64,000 nt of DNA from Franzmannia pantelleriensis. GTDB lineage: Bacteria > Pseudomonadota > Gammaproteobacteria > Pseudomonadales > Halomonadaceae. Below the pieces are notes generated by a model. That model saw only the letters and a program-made list of their open reading frames with translations. It ran no database searches and was not told the origin of the DNA. The number at the start of each line of letters is the position of its first letter. Within the stretch, counting starts at the first letter, position 1. Positions 30,581 through 39,581 of the stretch are shown in pieces. Both the position numbers and the translations under genes were made by a program. The DNA is taken from contig NZ_FNGH01000001.1 in assembly GCF_900102875.1 (NCBI RefSeq), positions 338,993 to 402,992 on the forward strand, given 5' to 3'.

Positions 30581-31474
30581 TCAGTTTCCCAGCTGGCTCT
30601 GAAGGACTTCCAGTTGCGCACTCGTGGCGAGCTGTGACTGGCGTAGTTCGGTCAGTTCTGCTCGCGTCGAGGTTAGGCTCTCGCGCAGCTCAGTCAACGC
30701 CTGCCGATCGTCTTCGCGCTCCGCCTCGAATTGGTCGAGCGACACCTCCAGCGCGGCCAGATCGTCAGACAACTGCTCAAGACGCTGCGGATCTAGCTCG
30801 GGCTGTTGGTCGAGTCGCGCTGCCAACGCCTGCTGCTCTTCCTCCAAGCGTGCCAACTGTGGTTCGAGATTGTGCCACTCATCGTCCAGTGACGCGAGAA
30901 TAGGCGCCTGTTCGTCGACCCGGGTCTCGATGCGTTCGAGGCGACTGTCGAGCGCGGCTCGGGCTTGCTCGCCCCCCTCCTCCAGCGCATCCAGTGACTG
31001 ACGAACCACACCCACTAGCGACTCAAGCGATGCCATATCCTCACTCAATGATTCGAACTGCGACGCCAACTGCGCGACGGCCTCGTCTTCGGCACTGGCA
31101 ACACGTATCGACTCGATCAACTGCTCCTGCTCCTCGAGACGATCACGCAGCGCCTGCTGACCATCACCCAGCGCCCCCAGACGCTCGGTGATCGGCTCGA
31201 GCTCATCGTCCTGTTCGTCATCGAAGCCGTCGAAGCGTGCATGGACGTTGGACAGCTGGCCCTCGAGTCGATCCAGTTCGCGCTGCAGCGCCAGGCGTTC
31301 CTGCCAGGCAGCGAACGCCAGCCCGGCGAGCCCCGCGATCAAGACCACCACCATCAACCATAGCGGCCACAGTCGCGTGCTTCGCGGGTGACGAAGGTGA
31401 TCGGCCGTGAGGCTGGCATTGACATCGGGGACGATAGGCGACGAGAGGCGCTGATCCTCCGGGCGCTCGGCCAT
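30581..31474 (-). CDS. Coiled-coil membrane protein of unknown function
   Basis: The 297-residue protein has a cytoplasmic N-terminus, one membrane helix (about 35-56; LWPLWLMVVVLIAGLAGLAFAAW) and a long periplasmic coiled coil rich in Leu, Glu and Gln to the C-terminus. No enzymatic motif is visible. It lies directly upstream of tamA with a single base between stop and start, so translational coupling is likely and a link with TamAB is suggested. I do not recognise a named family. Confidence 0.75.
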   Translation of the reverse strand: MAERPEDQRLSSPIVPDVNASLTADHLRHPRSTRLWPLWLMVVVLIAGLAGLAFAAWQERLALQRELDRLEGQLSNVHARFDGFDDEQDDELEPITERLGALGDGQQALRDRLEEQEQLIESIRVASAEDEAVAQLASQFESLSEDMASLESLVGVVRQSLDALEEGGEQARAALDSRLERIETRVDEQAPILASLDDEWHNLEPQLARLEEEQQALAARLDQQPELDPQRLEQLSDDLAALEVSLDQFEAEREDDRQALTELRESLTSTRAELTELRQSQLATSAQLEVLQSQLGN

Positions 31475-31565
31475 AGCGTGACTCCTTGCCGTGAGAGCGT
31501 CATACGACGGACGGGAAAATATCCCGTGGAGGGCGGCGTCGGCCTAGCCAAGCGGCGCCCCGTCA

Positions 31566-31594
31566 TTGGCGAGCATACCCTAGGCTGCTATGAT
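31566..31594 (+). promoter_or_regulatory. Sigma-70 promoter candidate for sodB
   Basis: TTGGCG (31566-31571) and TATGAT (31589-31594) with a 17-base spacer lie about 60 bases upstream of the sodB start. The -10 matches at 5 of 6 positions. Confidence 0.6.
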
Positions 31595-31606
31595 CTGGCG
31601 ACACCG

Positions 31607-31640
31607 CTTACGCATATATGGTTGCAGCGTAAGGCTTTTT
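31607..31640 (+). other. Hairpin plus T5 in the sodB leader
   Basis: The arms CTTACGC (31607-31613) and GCGTAAG (31627-31633) are followed by GC and TTTTT (31636-31640), ending 4 bases before the ribosome site GGAG. In form this is a terminator/attenuator-like element inside the short sodB leader. Confidence 0.4.
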
Positions 31641-31656
31641 GCAGGAGCAAAGCGCG

Positions 31657-32235
31657 ATGGCTTTCGAATTACCCGCCCTGCCGTATGACAAGGGTGCGCT
31701 GGCGCCATATCTCTCTGCTGAGGCCCTGGACTATCACCATGGCAAGCACCATCAGGCTCATGTGGACACCCTCAACGCCCTGGTGGAAGGCACCGAGTAC
31801 GATCGCCAATCCCTCGAGGACATCATCCAGTCCACGTCCGGCAAGCTGTTCCATCAGGCCGCGCAGGCCTGGAACCACACCTTCTTCTGGCACTGCCTGT
31901 CGCCTCAGGGCGGCGGTGAGCCGCACGGTGACGTGGGCCAGGCCATCGTCACCGAATATGGCACTTTCGCAGCCTTCAAGGAGGCCTTTAACGGCATCGC
32001 ACTGGATCACTTAGGTGTCGGCTGGATCTGGCTGGTCAAGCGTGGTGATGGCGGCGTGGAGATTGTCGCGAGTCACGATGCCGACACCCCCATCGCCCAT
32101 GGGCAGACGCCGCTGCTGGTCGTCGACCTCTGGGAGCATGCCTACTACATCGACTACCGTCACGCCCGTGGCAAATACCTGGAAGCCATCTGGCAGTTGA
32201 TCAACTGGGATTTCGTCAACCAGAACGTTAGCTGA
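31657..32235 (+). CDS. sodB: Superoxide dismutase (Fe type)
   Basis: SodB dismutes superoxide in the cytoplasm. The 192-residue protein starts MAFELPALPYDKGALAPYLSAE. Its metal ligands are His27 (DYHHGK), a His in AWNHTFFW, and Asp and His in VVDLWEHAYYIDY. The Gln in AAQAWNHTF indicates the iron type. The gateway residue Tyr34 of E. coli numbering (QTYV) is His here (QAHV), which is unusual. The ATG at 31657 has CAGGAG upstream. A strong terminator follows. Confidence 0.95.
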   Translation: MAFELPALPYDKGALAPYLSAEALDYHHGKHHQAHVDTLNALVEGTEYDRQSLEDIIQSTSGKLFHQAAQAWNHTFFWHCLSPQGGGEPHGDVGQAIVTEYGTFAAFKEAFNGIALDHLGVGWIWLVKRGDGGVEIVASHDADTPIAHGQTPLLVVDLWEHAYYIDYRHARGKYLEAIWQLINWDFVNQNVS

Positions 32236-32254
32236 GCCGCATGCCTTACCGATG

Positions 32255-32285
32255 GCAAAACGCCCCGCACTGCGGGGCGTTTTGC
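32255..32285. terminator. Bidirectional terminator between sodB and the dehydrogenase-like gene
   Basis: GCAAAACGCCCCGCA and TGCGGGGCGTTTTGC are perfect arms with A and T tracts built into the stem. It serves convergent genes. Confidence 0.88.
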
Positions 32286-32314
32286 TCTACGCCGAGCTCG
32301 CTAGATCCTTGCCT

Positions 32315-33619
32315 TCAAGGATCCGCGCGGCGTCCGATACCACGATATACCAACCCGCGGGCGGCCACATAGGCTGGATCGTAGATATTGCGTCCGTCAA
32401 GTACCAGGCGCTTGCCCAACGCCTCGCCAAGACGCCGCCAGTCGGGGTTCCAGTAGCACTTCCATTCGGTGACCAGCATCAGCACGTCGGCGCCGTTACA
32501 GGCCTGATAGGGATCGGTTTCGCACAGCGTCAACAATGGATGCTCGCCGACCTCCTTGCGCAACGCCGGCAATGCGGCCGGGTCATGGAGTTGCACGTGC
32601 ACTCCCTGCGCCCACAGCGCACGCAGCAGTGTCAGCACCGGTGCATGGTCGATGCGCGCAGTGCCTGGTTTGAACGCAGCGCCCCACACGGCAACGGTGA
32701 GCCCTTCCAGTTGACCGTGGAAGTGCCCCCACAGCTTACGGAACAGGGTCTCCTTCTTGTGCTCGTTGATATCCAGAACCTGCTCGAGCAGCGCCGACTC
32801 CCGGCCACTTGCCGACTGCACGTCAGCCAGTCGCATGAGATCGCGGGAGAAGTTGGGGCCGCCAAACCCGCAGCCTGGATAGAGGTACTGGTAGCCGATG
32901 CGCGAGTCGGCGCCCATCCCCTGGCGCACATGTTCGACATCGACGCCGAGCGAATCGGCCAGCCCCGCCACCTCGTTCATGTAGCTGATACGGGTCGCCA
33001 GCATGCCGTTGATCGATAGTTTGGTGAGCTCGGCGGCACGCCGCGGCATGCGCTGGAAGCTGTCGCTGCGGCGATTGAAGGCGCGCAGCAGTTCACGCAC
33101 CTGAGCCGCCGCTTGATCGTCCTCACAGCCCAGCAGCCAGCGACTAGGGCGCGTGAAGGCTTGCCAGGCGCGCCCCTCTTCGAGCATGTCGGGCAGTGCC
33201 ACCGCCACCTGCCCGGCATGCCCGAGCAGCGCCTCGAGCTGCTCGGTGTCACCGACCGGGAAGGTCGAGTTGTTGATCACTACCAGCGGCGTTGACTGCA
33301 GGCTGGCCAGTTGGTCGACGCGTTGCGTGGCCAGTTCGCGCTGGTCGGGGGCAAGCGCCAACCACAGCACATCGAGCGGCTCATCGCCGAGCAGCGCTGC
33401 CAGCTCGAGGCCGTCATCGGCAATTCTCAAGGCACCGCCACGCTGAGCCTCGTGGAGCTGATGCAGCAGTTCGGGCTCGCGAATCAACCAGTCGGCCTGC
33501 TCGAGTTCGCGCCATGGGTGCTGCACCAATGTCAGCCATGTCACCCGATGCCCGACGCTGGCGAGCGCTGCGGCGGCGGTGGCCGCCGCCAGCTCACTTC
33601 CCTGTACCAGGACACGCAT
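32315..33619 (-). CDS. UDP-glucose/GDP-mannose dehydrogenase homologue lacking the catalytic Cys
   Basis: The 434-residue protein has the three-domain layout of UDP-glucose 6-dehydrogenases: an N-terminal NAD fold, the central dimer helix ELTKLSINGMLATRISYMNEVAGLA (Lys200, Asn204 kept) and a C-terminal UDP-binding fold (AVWGAAFKPGTARIDHAP, LMLVTEWKCYW). Two normal features are lost. The first nucleotide loop reads VQGSELAAATA instead of GxGxxG. The catalytic SCFPKD is PNFSRD, so the nucleophile is Asn256. Oxidation of UDP-glucose to UDP-glucuronate seems unlikely. It follows galU by 6 bases, so a link to UDP-glucose use remains. Confidence 0.85.
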   Translation of the reverse strand: MRVLVQGSELAAATAAAALASVGHRVTWLTLVQHPWRELEQADWLIREPELLHQLHEAQRGGALRIADDGLELAALLGDEPLDVLWLALAPDQRELATQRVDQLASLQSTPLVVINNSTFPVGDTEQLEALLGHAGQVAVALPDMLEEGRAWQAFTRPSRWLLGCEDDQAAAQVRELLRAFNRRSDSFQRMPRRAAELTKLSINGMLATRISYMNEVAGLADSLGVDVEHVRQGMGADSRIGYQYLYPGCGFGGPNFSRDLMRLADVQSASGRESALLEQVLDINEHKKETLFRKLWGHFHGQLEGLTVAVWGAAFKPGTARIDHAPVLTLLRALWAQGVHVQLHDPAALPALRKEVGEHPLLTLCETDPYQACNGADVLMLVTEWKCYWNPDWRRLGEALGKRLVLDGRNIYDPAYVAARGLVYRGIGRRADP

Positions 33620-33625
33620 GGCGGG

Positions 33626-34516
33626 TTACTCCTTGGCAGCGTATTTATCGAGCAGCTCGGCGAAGCCCTCGGCGTATGTGGGATGGCGCTTGGCAAACGC
33701 CAGGGTCGCCTCGAGATAGCCGAGCTGGTGACCACAGTCGTAGGTGGCACCGCGCATGCGATAGGCCGCCACGCCCTCCCGCTCACGCAGGGTATCGATG
33801 GCGTCAGTGAGCTGGATCTCATTGCCGGCGCCGGGCGGTGTCTCGGCAAGCAGCGGGAAAATCGCACCGGGCAACAGATAGCGACCGATCACCGCCAGGG
33901 TCGAGGGCGCTTCGTCCACCTTGGGTTTCTCGACCACGCGCGCCATCGGCATTGACTCCCCCGCCGCCGGCGACTCGCCGTCGATGGCCACGATGCCGTA
34001 CTTGTAAACCTGCTCGCGGGGGACGTTCTCGACCATGATCTGCGACTGGCCGCTGGCCGCGAACGCCTCGATCATGCCGGCCAGGTCATTGCCGGACAGG
34101 CCATGATCGTCGACCAGTACATCGGGTAACAGCACCGCAAAGGGCTCGTCGTCACCGATCACCGGCCGCGCGCAGAGCACCGCATGGCCAAGGCCCAGCG
34201 GCTCGGGCTGACGTACGCTGATGATCTTGACGTCATCGGGAATGATGTTGCGCAGCTCCTCGAGCAGCTCGGTCTTGCCCTTGGCCTCGAGGGTGGCTTC
34301 GAGCTCGAAATGCTTGTCGAAGTGGTTCTCGATTGCCGCCTTGCTGGAGTGGGTCACCAGCACGATCTCCTTGATGCCGGCCGCCACGGCTTCTTCCACC
34401 ACGTACTGGATCACCGGCTTGTCGACGATGGTGATCATCTCCTTGGGAATGGCTTTAGAGGCGGGCAGGCAGCGTGTGCCGAGGCCAGCCACCGGAAGTA
34501 CGGCCTTGCGGATCAT
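33626..34516 (-). CDS. galU: UTP--glucose-1-phosphate uridylyltransferase
   Basis: GalU makes UDP-glucose from UTP and glucose-1-phosphate. The 296-residue nucleotidyltransferase shows the signature [21 protein letters not shown], the substrate segment [20 protein letters not shown], and [22 protein letters not shown] with [10 protein letters not shown]. The ATG at 34516 is preceded by AGGAGG. It is the first gene of a two-gene unit with the dehydrogenase homologue. UDP-glucose is needed for exopolysaccharide, lipopolysaccharide core or glucosylated osmolytes; which one is not shown here. Confidence 0.95.
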   Translation of the reverse strand: MIRKAVLPVAGLGTRCLPASKAIPKEMITIVDKPVIQYVVEEAVAAGIKEIVLVTHSSKAAIENHFDKHFELEATLEAKGKTELLEELRNIIPDDVKIISVRQPEPLGLGHAVLCARPVIGDDEPFAVLLPDVLVDDHGLSGNDLAGMIEAFAASGQSQIMVENVPREQVYKYGIVAIDGESPAAGESMPMARVVEKPKVDEAPSTLAVIGRYLLPGAIFPLLAETPPGAGNEIQLTDAIDTLREREGVAAYRMRGATYDCGHQLGYLEATLAFAKRHPTYAEGFAELLDKYAAKE

Positions 34517-34681
34517 CGGGATCCCTCCTGATCATGAATGCCAGTCGATTATGCCATAGCCATCCAGACAGCGGGTGACGCGGGACGGCGACAATCAGCC
34601 TTATCGACCTGAGATGGACGGACAAGCCGGCAATGGTAAGGGTAGAATGAGGCAACCCCGATGCATAGCAAGAGGCACCCG

Positions 34682-35431
34682 ATGACAGCCACTCAGGATC
34701 CGGCTCAGCGCCACGACCCGTCACACCAGGACAACGTCGACCACGCCGAGGTCGCCAAGTTCGAGGCGTTGGCCAGCCGCTGGTGGGACAGGGACGGCGA
34801 GTTCAAGCCGCTCCACGACATCAACCCGCTACGCCTCGACTTCATCGATGCTCGCGCCGGCCTGGCCGGCAAGACGGTGATCGACGTCGGCTGCGGCGGC
34901 GGCATCCTCGCCGAGGCCATGGCCCACCGCGGTGCCCGGGTGACCGGGATCGACATGGGCGAGGCGCCGCTGGCGGTGGCACGCCTGCACCAACAGGAGA
35001 GCGGTGTATCGGTGGACTACCTGTTGGCCAGTGCCGAGCAGATGGCGGCCAACCATCCTGGCGAATTCGACGTGGTGACCTGCCTTGAGATGCTCGAGCA
35101 CGTGCCCGACCCGGCCTCGGTGGTGCGGGCCTGTGCGACCCTGGTCAAACCCGGCGGACAGGTGTTCTTCTCGACCATCAATCGCAACCCCAAGGCTTAT
35201 GCCTTCGCTATTCTTGGCGCCGAGTATCTGCTCCGACTGCTGCCCCGCGGCACCCACGACTATCGCAAGCTGATCCGTCCCGCGGAGCTGTCCAGCTGGT
35301 GCCGCGCCACCGGGCTCAAGGTGTGTGAGCAGAGTGGCTTGGTGTATAACCCGGTGACCCGCCGCTACCGGCTCGCGCCGCGCGACGTGTCGGTCAACTA
35401 CATGATGCACACCCGCCGCGAGCTGCCATGA
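34682..35431 (+). CDS. ubiG: Ubiquinone biosynthesis O-methyltransferase UbiG
   Basis: UbiG does both O-methylations in ubiquinone synthesis. The 249-residue class I methyltransferase shows the UbiG entry [30 protein letters not shown], the AdoMet loop [16 protein letters not shown] and [11 protein letters not shown]. The ATG at 34682 has AGAGG about 9 bases upstream; an ATG 21 bases earlier is less likely. Its stop overlaps the next gene's ATG by 4 bases (ATGA), so the two are translationally coupled. Confidence 0.95.
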   Translation: MTATQDPAQRHDPSHQDNVDHAEVAKFEALASRWWDRDGEFKPLHDINPLRLDFIDARAGLAGKTVIDVGCGGGILAEAMAHRGARVTGIDMGEAPLAVARLHQQESGVSVDYLLASAEQMAANHPGEFDVVTCLEMLEHVPDPASVVRACATLVKPGGQVFFSTINRNPKAYAFAILGAEYLLRLLPRGTHDYRKLIRPAELSSWCRATGLKVCEQSGLVYNPVTRRYRLAPRDVSVNYMMHTRRELP

Positions 35432-36108
35432 CAACGTCTACACGTGCGGCCACCCCGCCCCGGGCGCTACTGTTCGACCTCGATGGCACCCTGGTCGATA
35501 CCGCCCCCGACCTGGCACGCGCCACCAACGAACTGCGTGCCCACCACGGCCTTGCCCCTCTGCCCTATCCGCAGATTCGCCGTCAGGTCTCCAACGGCGG
35601 TAGCGCGCTGGTTACCCTGGCGCTGGGGTTGGCTAGCGAGCATGTCGATCACGCTGCCGCTCGCGCCTTTCTACTCGACGCCTACGGTCGCGATGTCGCC
35701 AGTCAGAGTCGCCTGTTCGATGGCCTAGAACGCCTGCTTTCCGAATGGGCACTGCCCCCGCGGGCCTGGGGGATCGTCACCAATAAGCCCCGCGCCTACG
35801 CGGCGCCGCTCATCGATGCTTTGCAGCTGGCACCAGGGGCGCTGCTGTGCGCCGATGATCTGCCGCTCAAGAAGCCGTCGCCGGAGCCGCTATGGGAAGC
35901 CGCGCGTCGCCTTGCGGTGACACCGGCACAGTGCTGGTATATCGGCGACCACCTACGTGATATGGAAGCCGCGCGCAGCGCCGGCATGACCGCCGTGGCA
36001 GTAGGCTATGGCTATATTGCGGAAGAGGATGACATCGGGCGTTGGCCGGCTGACATCTGGTTCGAGACCCCCGGCGAACTAGTGGGGGCCTTGATAGACG
36101 AGCCGTGA
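35428..36108 (+). CDS. mupP: HAD phosphatase, probable N-acetylmuramate 6-phosphate phosphatase MupP
   Basis: The 226-residue HAD hydrolase has the nucleophile motif [16 protein letters not shown], motif II in [11 protein letters not shown], the motif III lysine in [13 protein letters not shown] and [16 protein letters not shown]. It belongs to the phosphoglycolate-phosphatase (Gph) group. In Pseudomonas the Gph-like gene directly after ubiG and next to yciK is MupP, which acts in cell-wall recycling; the same neighbourhood here favours that role. Gph cannot be excluded by sequence alone. Confidence 0.85.
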   Translation: MTTSTRAATPPRALLFDLDGTLVDTAPDLARATNELRAHHGLAPLPYPQIRRQVSNGGSALVTLALGLASEHVDHAAARAFLLDAYGRDVASQSRLFDGLERLLSEWALPPRAWGIVTNKPRAYAAPLIDALQLAPGALLCADDLPLKKPSPEPLWEAARRLAVTPAQCWYIGDHLRDMEAARSAGMTAVAVGYGYIAEEDDIGRWPADIWFETPGELVGALIDEP

Positions 36109-36116
36109 AGCGATAC

Positions 36117-36144
36117 CGGGCAGCCGGCGGGGGCCGGCTGCCGG
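36117..36144. terminator. GC-rich hairpin between mupP and yciK
   Basis: GGCAGCCGGC and GCCGGCTGCC are perfect arms around GGGG between convergent genes, extended by flanking CCG/CGG. There is no T tract. Confidence 0.6.
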
Positions 36145-36151
36145 ACCGTCG

Positions 36152-36913
36152 TCAGCTGCGGGGAGGCTGAGCGTCGATCTGCTGACCGGTAACGCCGCGG
36201 CTATCGGGCCCCATCAGCCATAGGTAGGTCGGCATGATATCGCTCGGGCGACGCAGGCCATTGGGATCCTCGCCGGGATACGCCGTCTTGCGCATCTGGG
36301 TGCGGGTAGCGCCCGGATTGAGGCTGTTGATGCGGATGCCGGGATGATTGACGAACTCCTCGGCCAGCACCTGCATGAACCCTTCGGTGGCAAACTTGGA
36401 GACCGCGTAGGCGCCCCAGTAGGCGCGCCCCTTGCGCCCCACGCTCGACGAAGTGAACACCAGGGACGCATCGTCGCTGCTGAGCAGCAACGGCAGCAGC
36501 GCCTGGGTCATCCAGACCGGGCCATTGGCATTGACCTGCATGACCTGCTCCCAGAGCGCCGGGTCATACTGCTCGAACGGCGTCAGGCGGCCCAGCAATC
36601 CGGCATTGTGCAAGACACCGTCCAGGCGGCCGAACTCCTTGTCGAGGGTCTCCGCCATGTCGTGAAAATCCTTGAGCGTGGCGCCCTCGAAATTGAGCGG
36701 AAAGATCGCCGGCTGGGGGCTGCCGGCGGCCTCGATCTCATCATAGACCGCCTCGAGCTTGGCCACGGTGCGGCCCAGCAGGATCACCGTGGCACCGTGT
36801 GCGGCATATGCCTTGGCGGCCTCGCGGCCGATACCATCGCCGGCACCGGTGACCAGAATGACCCGCCCGTTGAGCAGGTCGGGGCGCGCTTGGTAGTCAA
36901 TCTTGCAGGGCAT
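36152..36913 (-). CDS. yciK: YciK-family short-chain dehydrogenase/reductase
   Basis: The 253-residue SDR has the cofactor loop VTGAGDGIGREAAKAYAAHGA, an NAG-type motif (LHNAGLLG), a catalytic Ser in VFTSSSVGRKGRAYWGAYAVSK with the Tyr-x-x-x-Lys pair (YAVSK), and the YciK C-terminal IMPTYLWLMGPDSRGVTGQQIDAQPP. The physiological substrate is unknown. The start ATG is preceded by AGAGGAG. In Pseudomonas it is grouped with ubiG-mupP; here it faces them and instead follows cpoB on the minus strand. Confidence 0.9.
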   Translation of the reverse strand: MPCKIDYQARPDLLNGRVILVTGAGDGIGREAAKAYAAHGATVILLGRTVAKLEAVYDEIEAAGSPQPAIFPLNFEGATLKDFHDMAETLDKEFGRLDGVLHNAGLLGRLTPFEQYDPALWEQVMQVNANGPVWMTQALLPLLLSSDDASLVFTSSSVGRKGRAYWGAYAVSKFATEGFMQVLAEEFVNHPGIRINSLNPGATRTQMRKTAYPGEDPNGLRRPSDIMPTYLWLMGPDSRGVTGQQIDAQPPRS

Positions 36914-36936
36914 CGGGGCTCCTCTGGCAACGGCCG

Positions 36937-37686
36937 CTACAGGCCGGACTGATTGAGAAATTCGCTGGCGAGTGTCGCGGCGTTGCTGTCCGGGTAGCTC
37001 TCCATCAACGCATCGAGCAGCTCGCGGCTGGCATCGGGCTGCCCCTGACGGGCGCGCAGCAGGGCCAGCTTGTACAGCGCATCCGGCACCTTGTTGCTAG
37101 CGGCGTAATCGTCGATCACGGTCTGGAACGCTGCAGCCGCCTGATCGAGATCGGATTCTGCGGAATGCAGCTCACCCAGCCAGTAATAGCCGTTGGCGGT
37201 CAGGTCGTGATCCGGATAGTCGCTGACGAAGCCTTCGAAGGCGACGATCGCCGACGGGAAATCCCGCGCCTGCACCTGTTGGAAGGCCTCTTGATAGGCT
37301 GCCTGGGCACCGCCGTTGCCGCTGCCGGCAGCGGCAACCTGCTGAGCGGCGCCGGGATCGACGCTGGGACTACCGCCCACCGTGCCTACCGCCGCCAGAC
37401 GCTCCTCGAGATCGATATAGCGCTCCTGATTGAGCTGGCGCATCTGTTCGAGCTGGTGGCGCAACTCCTCCAGCTGGCCACGAAGCTGCTGGATCTGTCG
37501 CTGATTCTCCTCCAGCTGATTGAGCAGCATCAGGCTGCCACCGCCGGGCTCACGTACTTCGGTCTGTTCATAGAAGCTGCGCGACTGCTGCTGTGCCGAA
37601 AGGTCCTCCACGATCGGGGCGGCCCAAACGGACAGCGGGAGCACCAGGGCTCCCGCGCCGCACAGCCTGAAAAGGCTGTGTTTCAT
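36937..37686 (-). CDS. cpoB: Cell division coordinator CpoB (YbgF)
   Basis: CpoB is a periplasmic Tol-Pal partner that couples outer-membrane constriction with peptidoglycan synthesis. The 249-residue protein has a signal peptide cleaved after VWA, an N-terminal trimerising coiled coil (about 50-95; NQLEENQRQIQQLRGQLEELRHQLEQMRQ), a Gly/Ala-rich linker and three TPR repeats (YQEAFQQVQARDFPSAIVAFEGFV onward). It is the last gene of the Tol-Pal run, 25 bases after pal. Confidence 0.93.
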   Translation of the reverse strand: MKHSLFRLCGAGALVLPLSVWAAPIVEDLSAQQQSRSFYEQTEVREPGGGSLMLLNQLEENQRQIQQLRGQLEELRHQLEQMRQLNQERYIDLEERLAAVGTVGGSPSVDPGAAQQVAAAGSGNGGAQAAYQEAFQQVQARDFPSAIVAFEGFVSDYPDHDLTANGYYWLGELHSAESDLDQAAAAFQTVIDDYAASNKVPDALYKLALLRARQGQPDASRELLDALMESYPDSNAATLASEFLNQSGL

Positions 37687-37711
37687 GCTTCACTCCAGTG
37701 GCGGGTGTCGC

Positions 37712-38248
37712 TCAGTAAGAGAACACCACGCGACGGTTCTGGGCGTAGGAGTCTTCATTATTACCGCGCACGGCGGGACGTTCTTCGCCATAGCTGACCA
37801 CTTCGAGCTGCGACGGCGATACGCCCTGCACGTTCATGAAACGCTGCACGGAGTTGGCACGCCGCTCACCAAGGCCCATGTTGTACTCACGGGTACCGCG
37901 CTCGTCGGTATGCCCCTCGAGCACCACGCGGGCATTGGGATTGGCGCGCAGGTACTGGGCATGGGCATTGAGTACCGATTCGAACTCGCTGCGAATGGTA
38001 TCGCGGTCAAAATCGAAGTAGATGGTGCGCACGCTGGGGATGCCCTGCTGGCTGGCCTGAGTGGTGCCGTTGCCACCGTTCATGCCGGTACCGCTGACCT
38101 GGCCGCTACCCACGCCCTGGCCGGCTGCGCCGCTGCCGCTGGTGCCACCCATGGTCCCGTCCTGGGTACCACCGCTGCTGGAACAGCCGGCCACGAAGGC
38201 GAGGGAAACGGCCAATACCAGACCCTTGGCGTAAGATGAGAATTGCAT
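37712..38248 (-). CDS. pal: Peptidoglycan-associated lipoprotein Pal
   Basis: Pal tethers the outer membrane to peptidoglycan and is the TolB ligand. The 178-residue product has a lipoprotein signal with lipobox FVAGC (Cys22), a Gly/Ser/Thr-rich linker (about 23-65) and an OmpA-like domain with YFDFDRDTIRSEF and LEGHTDERGTREYNMGLGERRANSV. The start ATG at 38248 gives a normal signal; the open frame begins 10 codons earlier without family support. Confidence 0.95.
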   Translation of the reverse strand: MQFSSYAKGLVLAVSLAFVAGCSSSGGTQDGTMGGTSGSGAAGQGVGSGQVSGTGMNGGNGTTQASQQGIPSVRTIYFDFDRDTIRSEFESVLNAHAQYLRANPNARVVLEGHTDERGTREYNMGLGERRANSVQRFMNVQGVSPSQLEVVSYGEERPAVRGNNEDSYAQNRRVVFSY

Positions 38249-38288
38249 GTTCAACTCCTTGCAAGAATTGAATGACACTAATGGTCGA

Positions 38289-39581
38289 TCAGTTCAGAAA
38301 TGGTGACCACGCGGGTTCGCGAACGTCACCCCGTGCTGCGGGCAGGCGGAACGCGGCTCGTCCGTCGGCCGACACTGCCCCCAGCACACCGTTGTTACCC
38401 TGTTGGGTAGCGAAGATTACCATGCTCCCATTCGGCGCAACACTAGGAGATTCATCCCAGCGGGTATCGGTCAGTGTGGTCAGGCGATTGGAGCCAAGAT
38501 CCTGACGTGCCACCTGATAGCCGTTGTTGCCACGATGAATCAGAAACAGCGAGTCCCCATCCGGCGAGTAGCGGCCGCGGGCGTTGTAGTTGCCGGTGAA
38601 GGTCAGCCGTTCGACCTGCTTGCTGGCGACGTCTAGCTGGAACAGCTGAGGGCCACCGCTCCGGTCCGAGGTGAACACGATGCTGCGACCGTCCGGTGAC
38701 CAGCTTGGCTCGGTATCGATGGAACTGCTGTTGGTCATGCGCTCGAAGCTACGCTCGGCGATATTCATGATGTAGATTTCCGGCTGGCCATCCTTGGATA
38801 GTGACATCGCCAGCCGTCGACCGTCGGGTGACCAGGCCGGGGCGCCGTTGATTCCCGGGAACGAGGTGGCACGCACTCGCTGGCTGGTGGCCAGATCCTG
38901 AATATAGATCGCCGGACGCTCGGTCTCGAATGAGACATAAGCCAGCTTGGTGCCGTCCGGTGACCAAGCCGGGGACAGAATCGGTTCGTCGGAGCTGAGA
39001 ATCTCCTGGCTGTTGCGACCATCGGCATCGGCGATATAGAGCGCGAAGCGCATGTCGTCACCCACGCCCTCCGAGGTGACATAGGCGATCCGCGTGGAAA
39101 AGGCACCGCGCAGCCCGGTGATGGCCTCGAATATCTGATCGCTCATGTAATGGGCAGCGCTACGCAGTTCGTTGCGATCGCTGGTCACCACCTCACCTAT
39201 CATGCGCCGCTGGCCATAGATGTCCATCAGCTCGAACTGCATCCGGTAGTTACTGCCCTCCTCGCGGGCCTGCCCCACCACCAGGTAGTCGGCATCGACG
39301 GCACGCCAGTCGCGGTAGTTGACCTCACCGCTGCTGCTGGGGCGCGCGATCAGCGAGTTGCGCGACAGCGGATCGAACTGTCCGCTACGCTCCAGATTGT
39401 CGCTGATCACCTGGGCGACATCATCGGGCAGCGAGCCGCCGCCCTCGACGGCGAATGGCACGATGGCAATCGGAACGGCGCGGTCACTGCCGCGGGTGAT
39501 CTCGATGGTCAGGTTGGCCTGGGCCTGAGCGGCGAACAGCACCAGCACGGCGGCAAGCCAGAGGTTCAGCAAGGGTTTCAT
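38289..39581 (-). CDS. tolB: Tol-Pal system protein TolB
   Basis: TolB is the periplasmic beta-propeller that shuttles between Pal and TolA. The 430-residue protein has a signal peptide ending AAQAQA, an N-terminal domain, and a six-bladed propeller in which the repeats [47 protein letters not shown] and similar are plain. Its ATG shares one base with the tolA stop (TGATG). Confidence 0.96.
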   Translation of the reverse strand: MKPLLNLWLAAVLVLFAAQAQANLTIEITRGSDRAVPIAIVPFAVEGGGSLPDDVAQVISDNLERSGQFDPLSRNSLIARPSSSGEVNYRDWRAVDADYLVVGQAREEGSNYRMQFELMDIYGQRRMIGEVVTSDRNELRSAAHYMSDQIFEAITGLRGAFSTRIAYVTSEGVGDDMRFALYIADADGRNSQEILSSDEPILSPAWSPDGTKLAYVSFETERPAIYIQDLATSQRVRATSFPGINGAPAWSPDGRRLAMSLSKDGQPEIYIMNIAERSFERMTNSSSIDTEPSWSPDGRSIVFTSDRSGGPQLFQLDVASKQVERLTFTGNYNARGRYSPDGDSLFLIHRGNNGYQVARQDLGSNRLTTLTDTRWDESPSVAPNGSMVIFATQQGNNGVLGAVSADGRAAFRLPAARGDVREPAWSPFLN

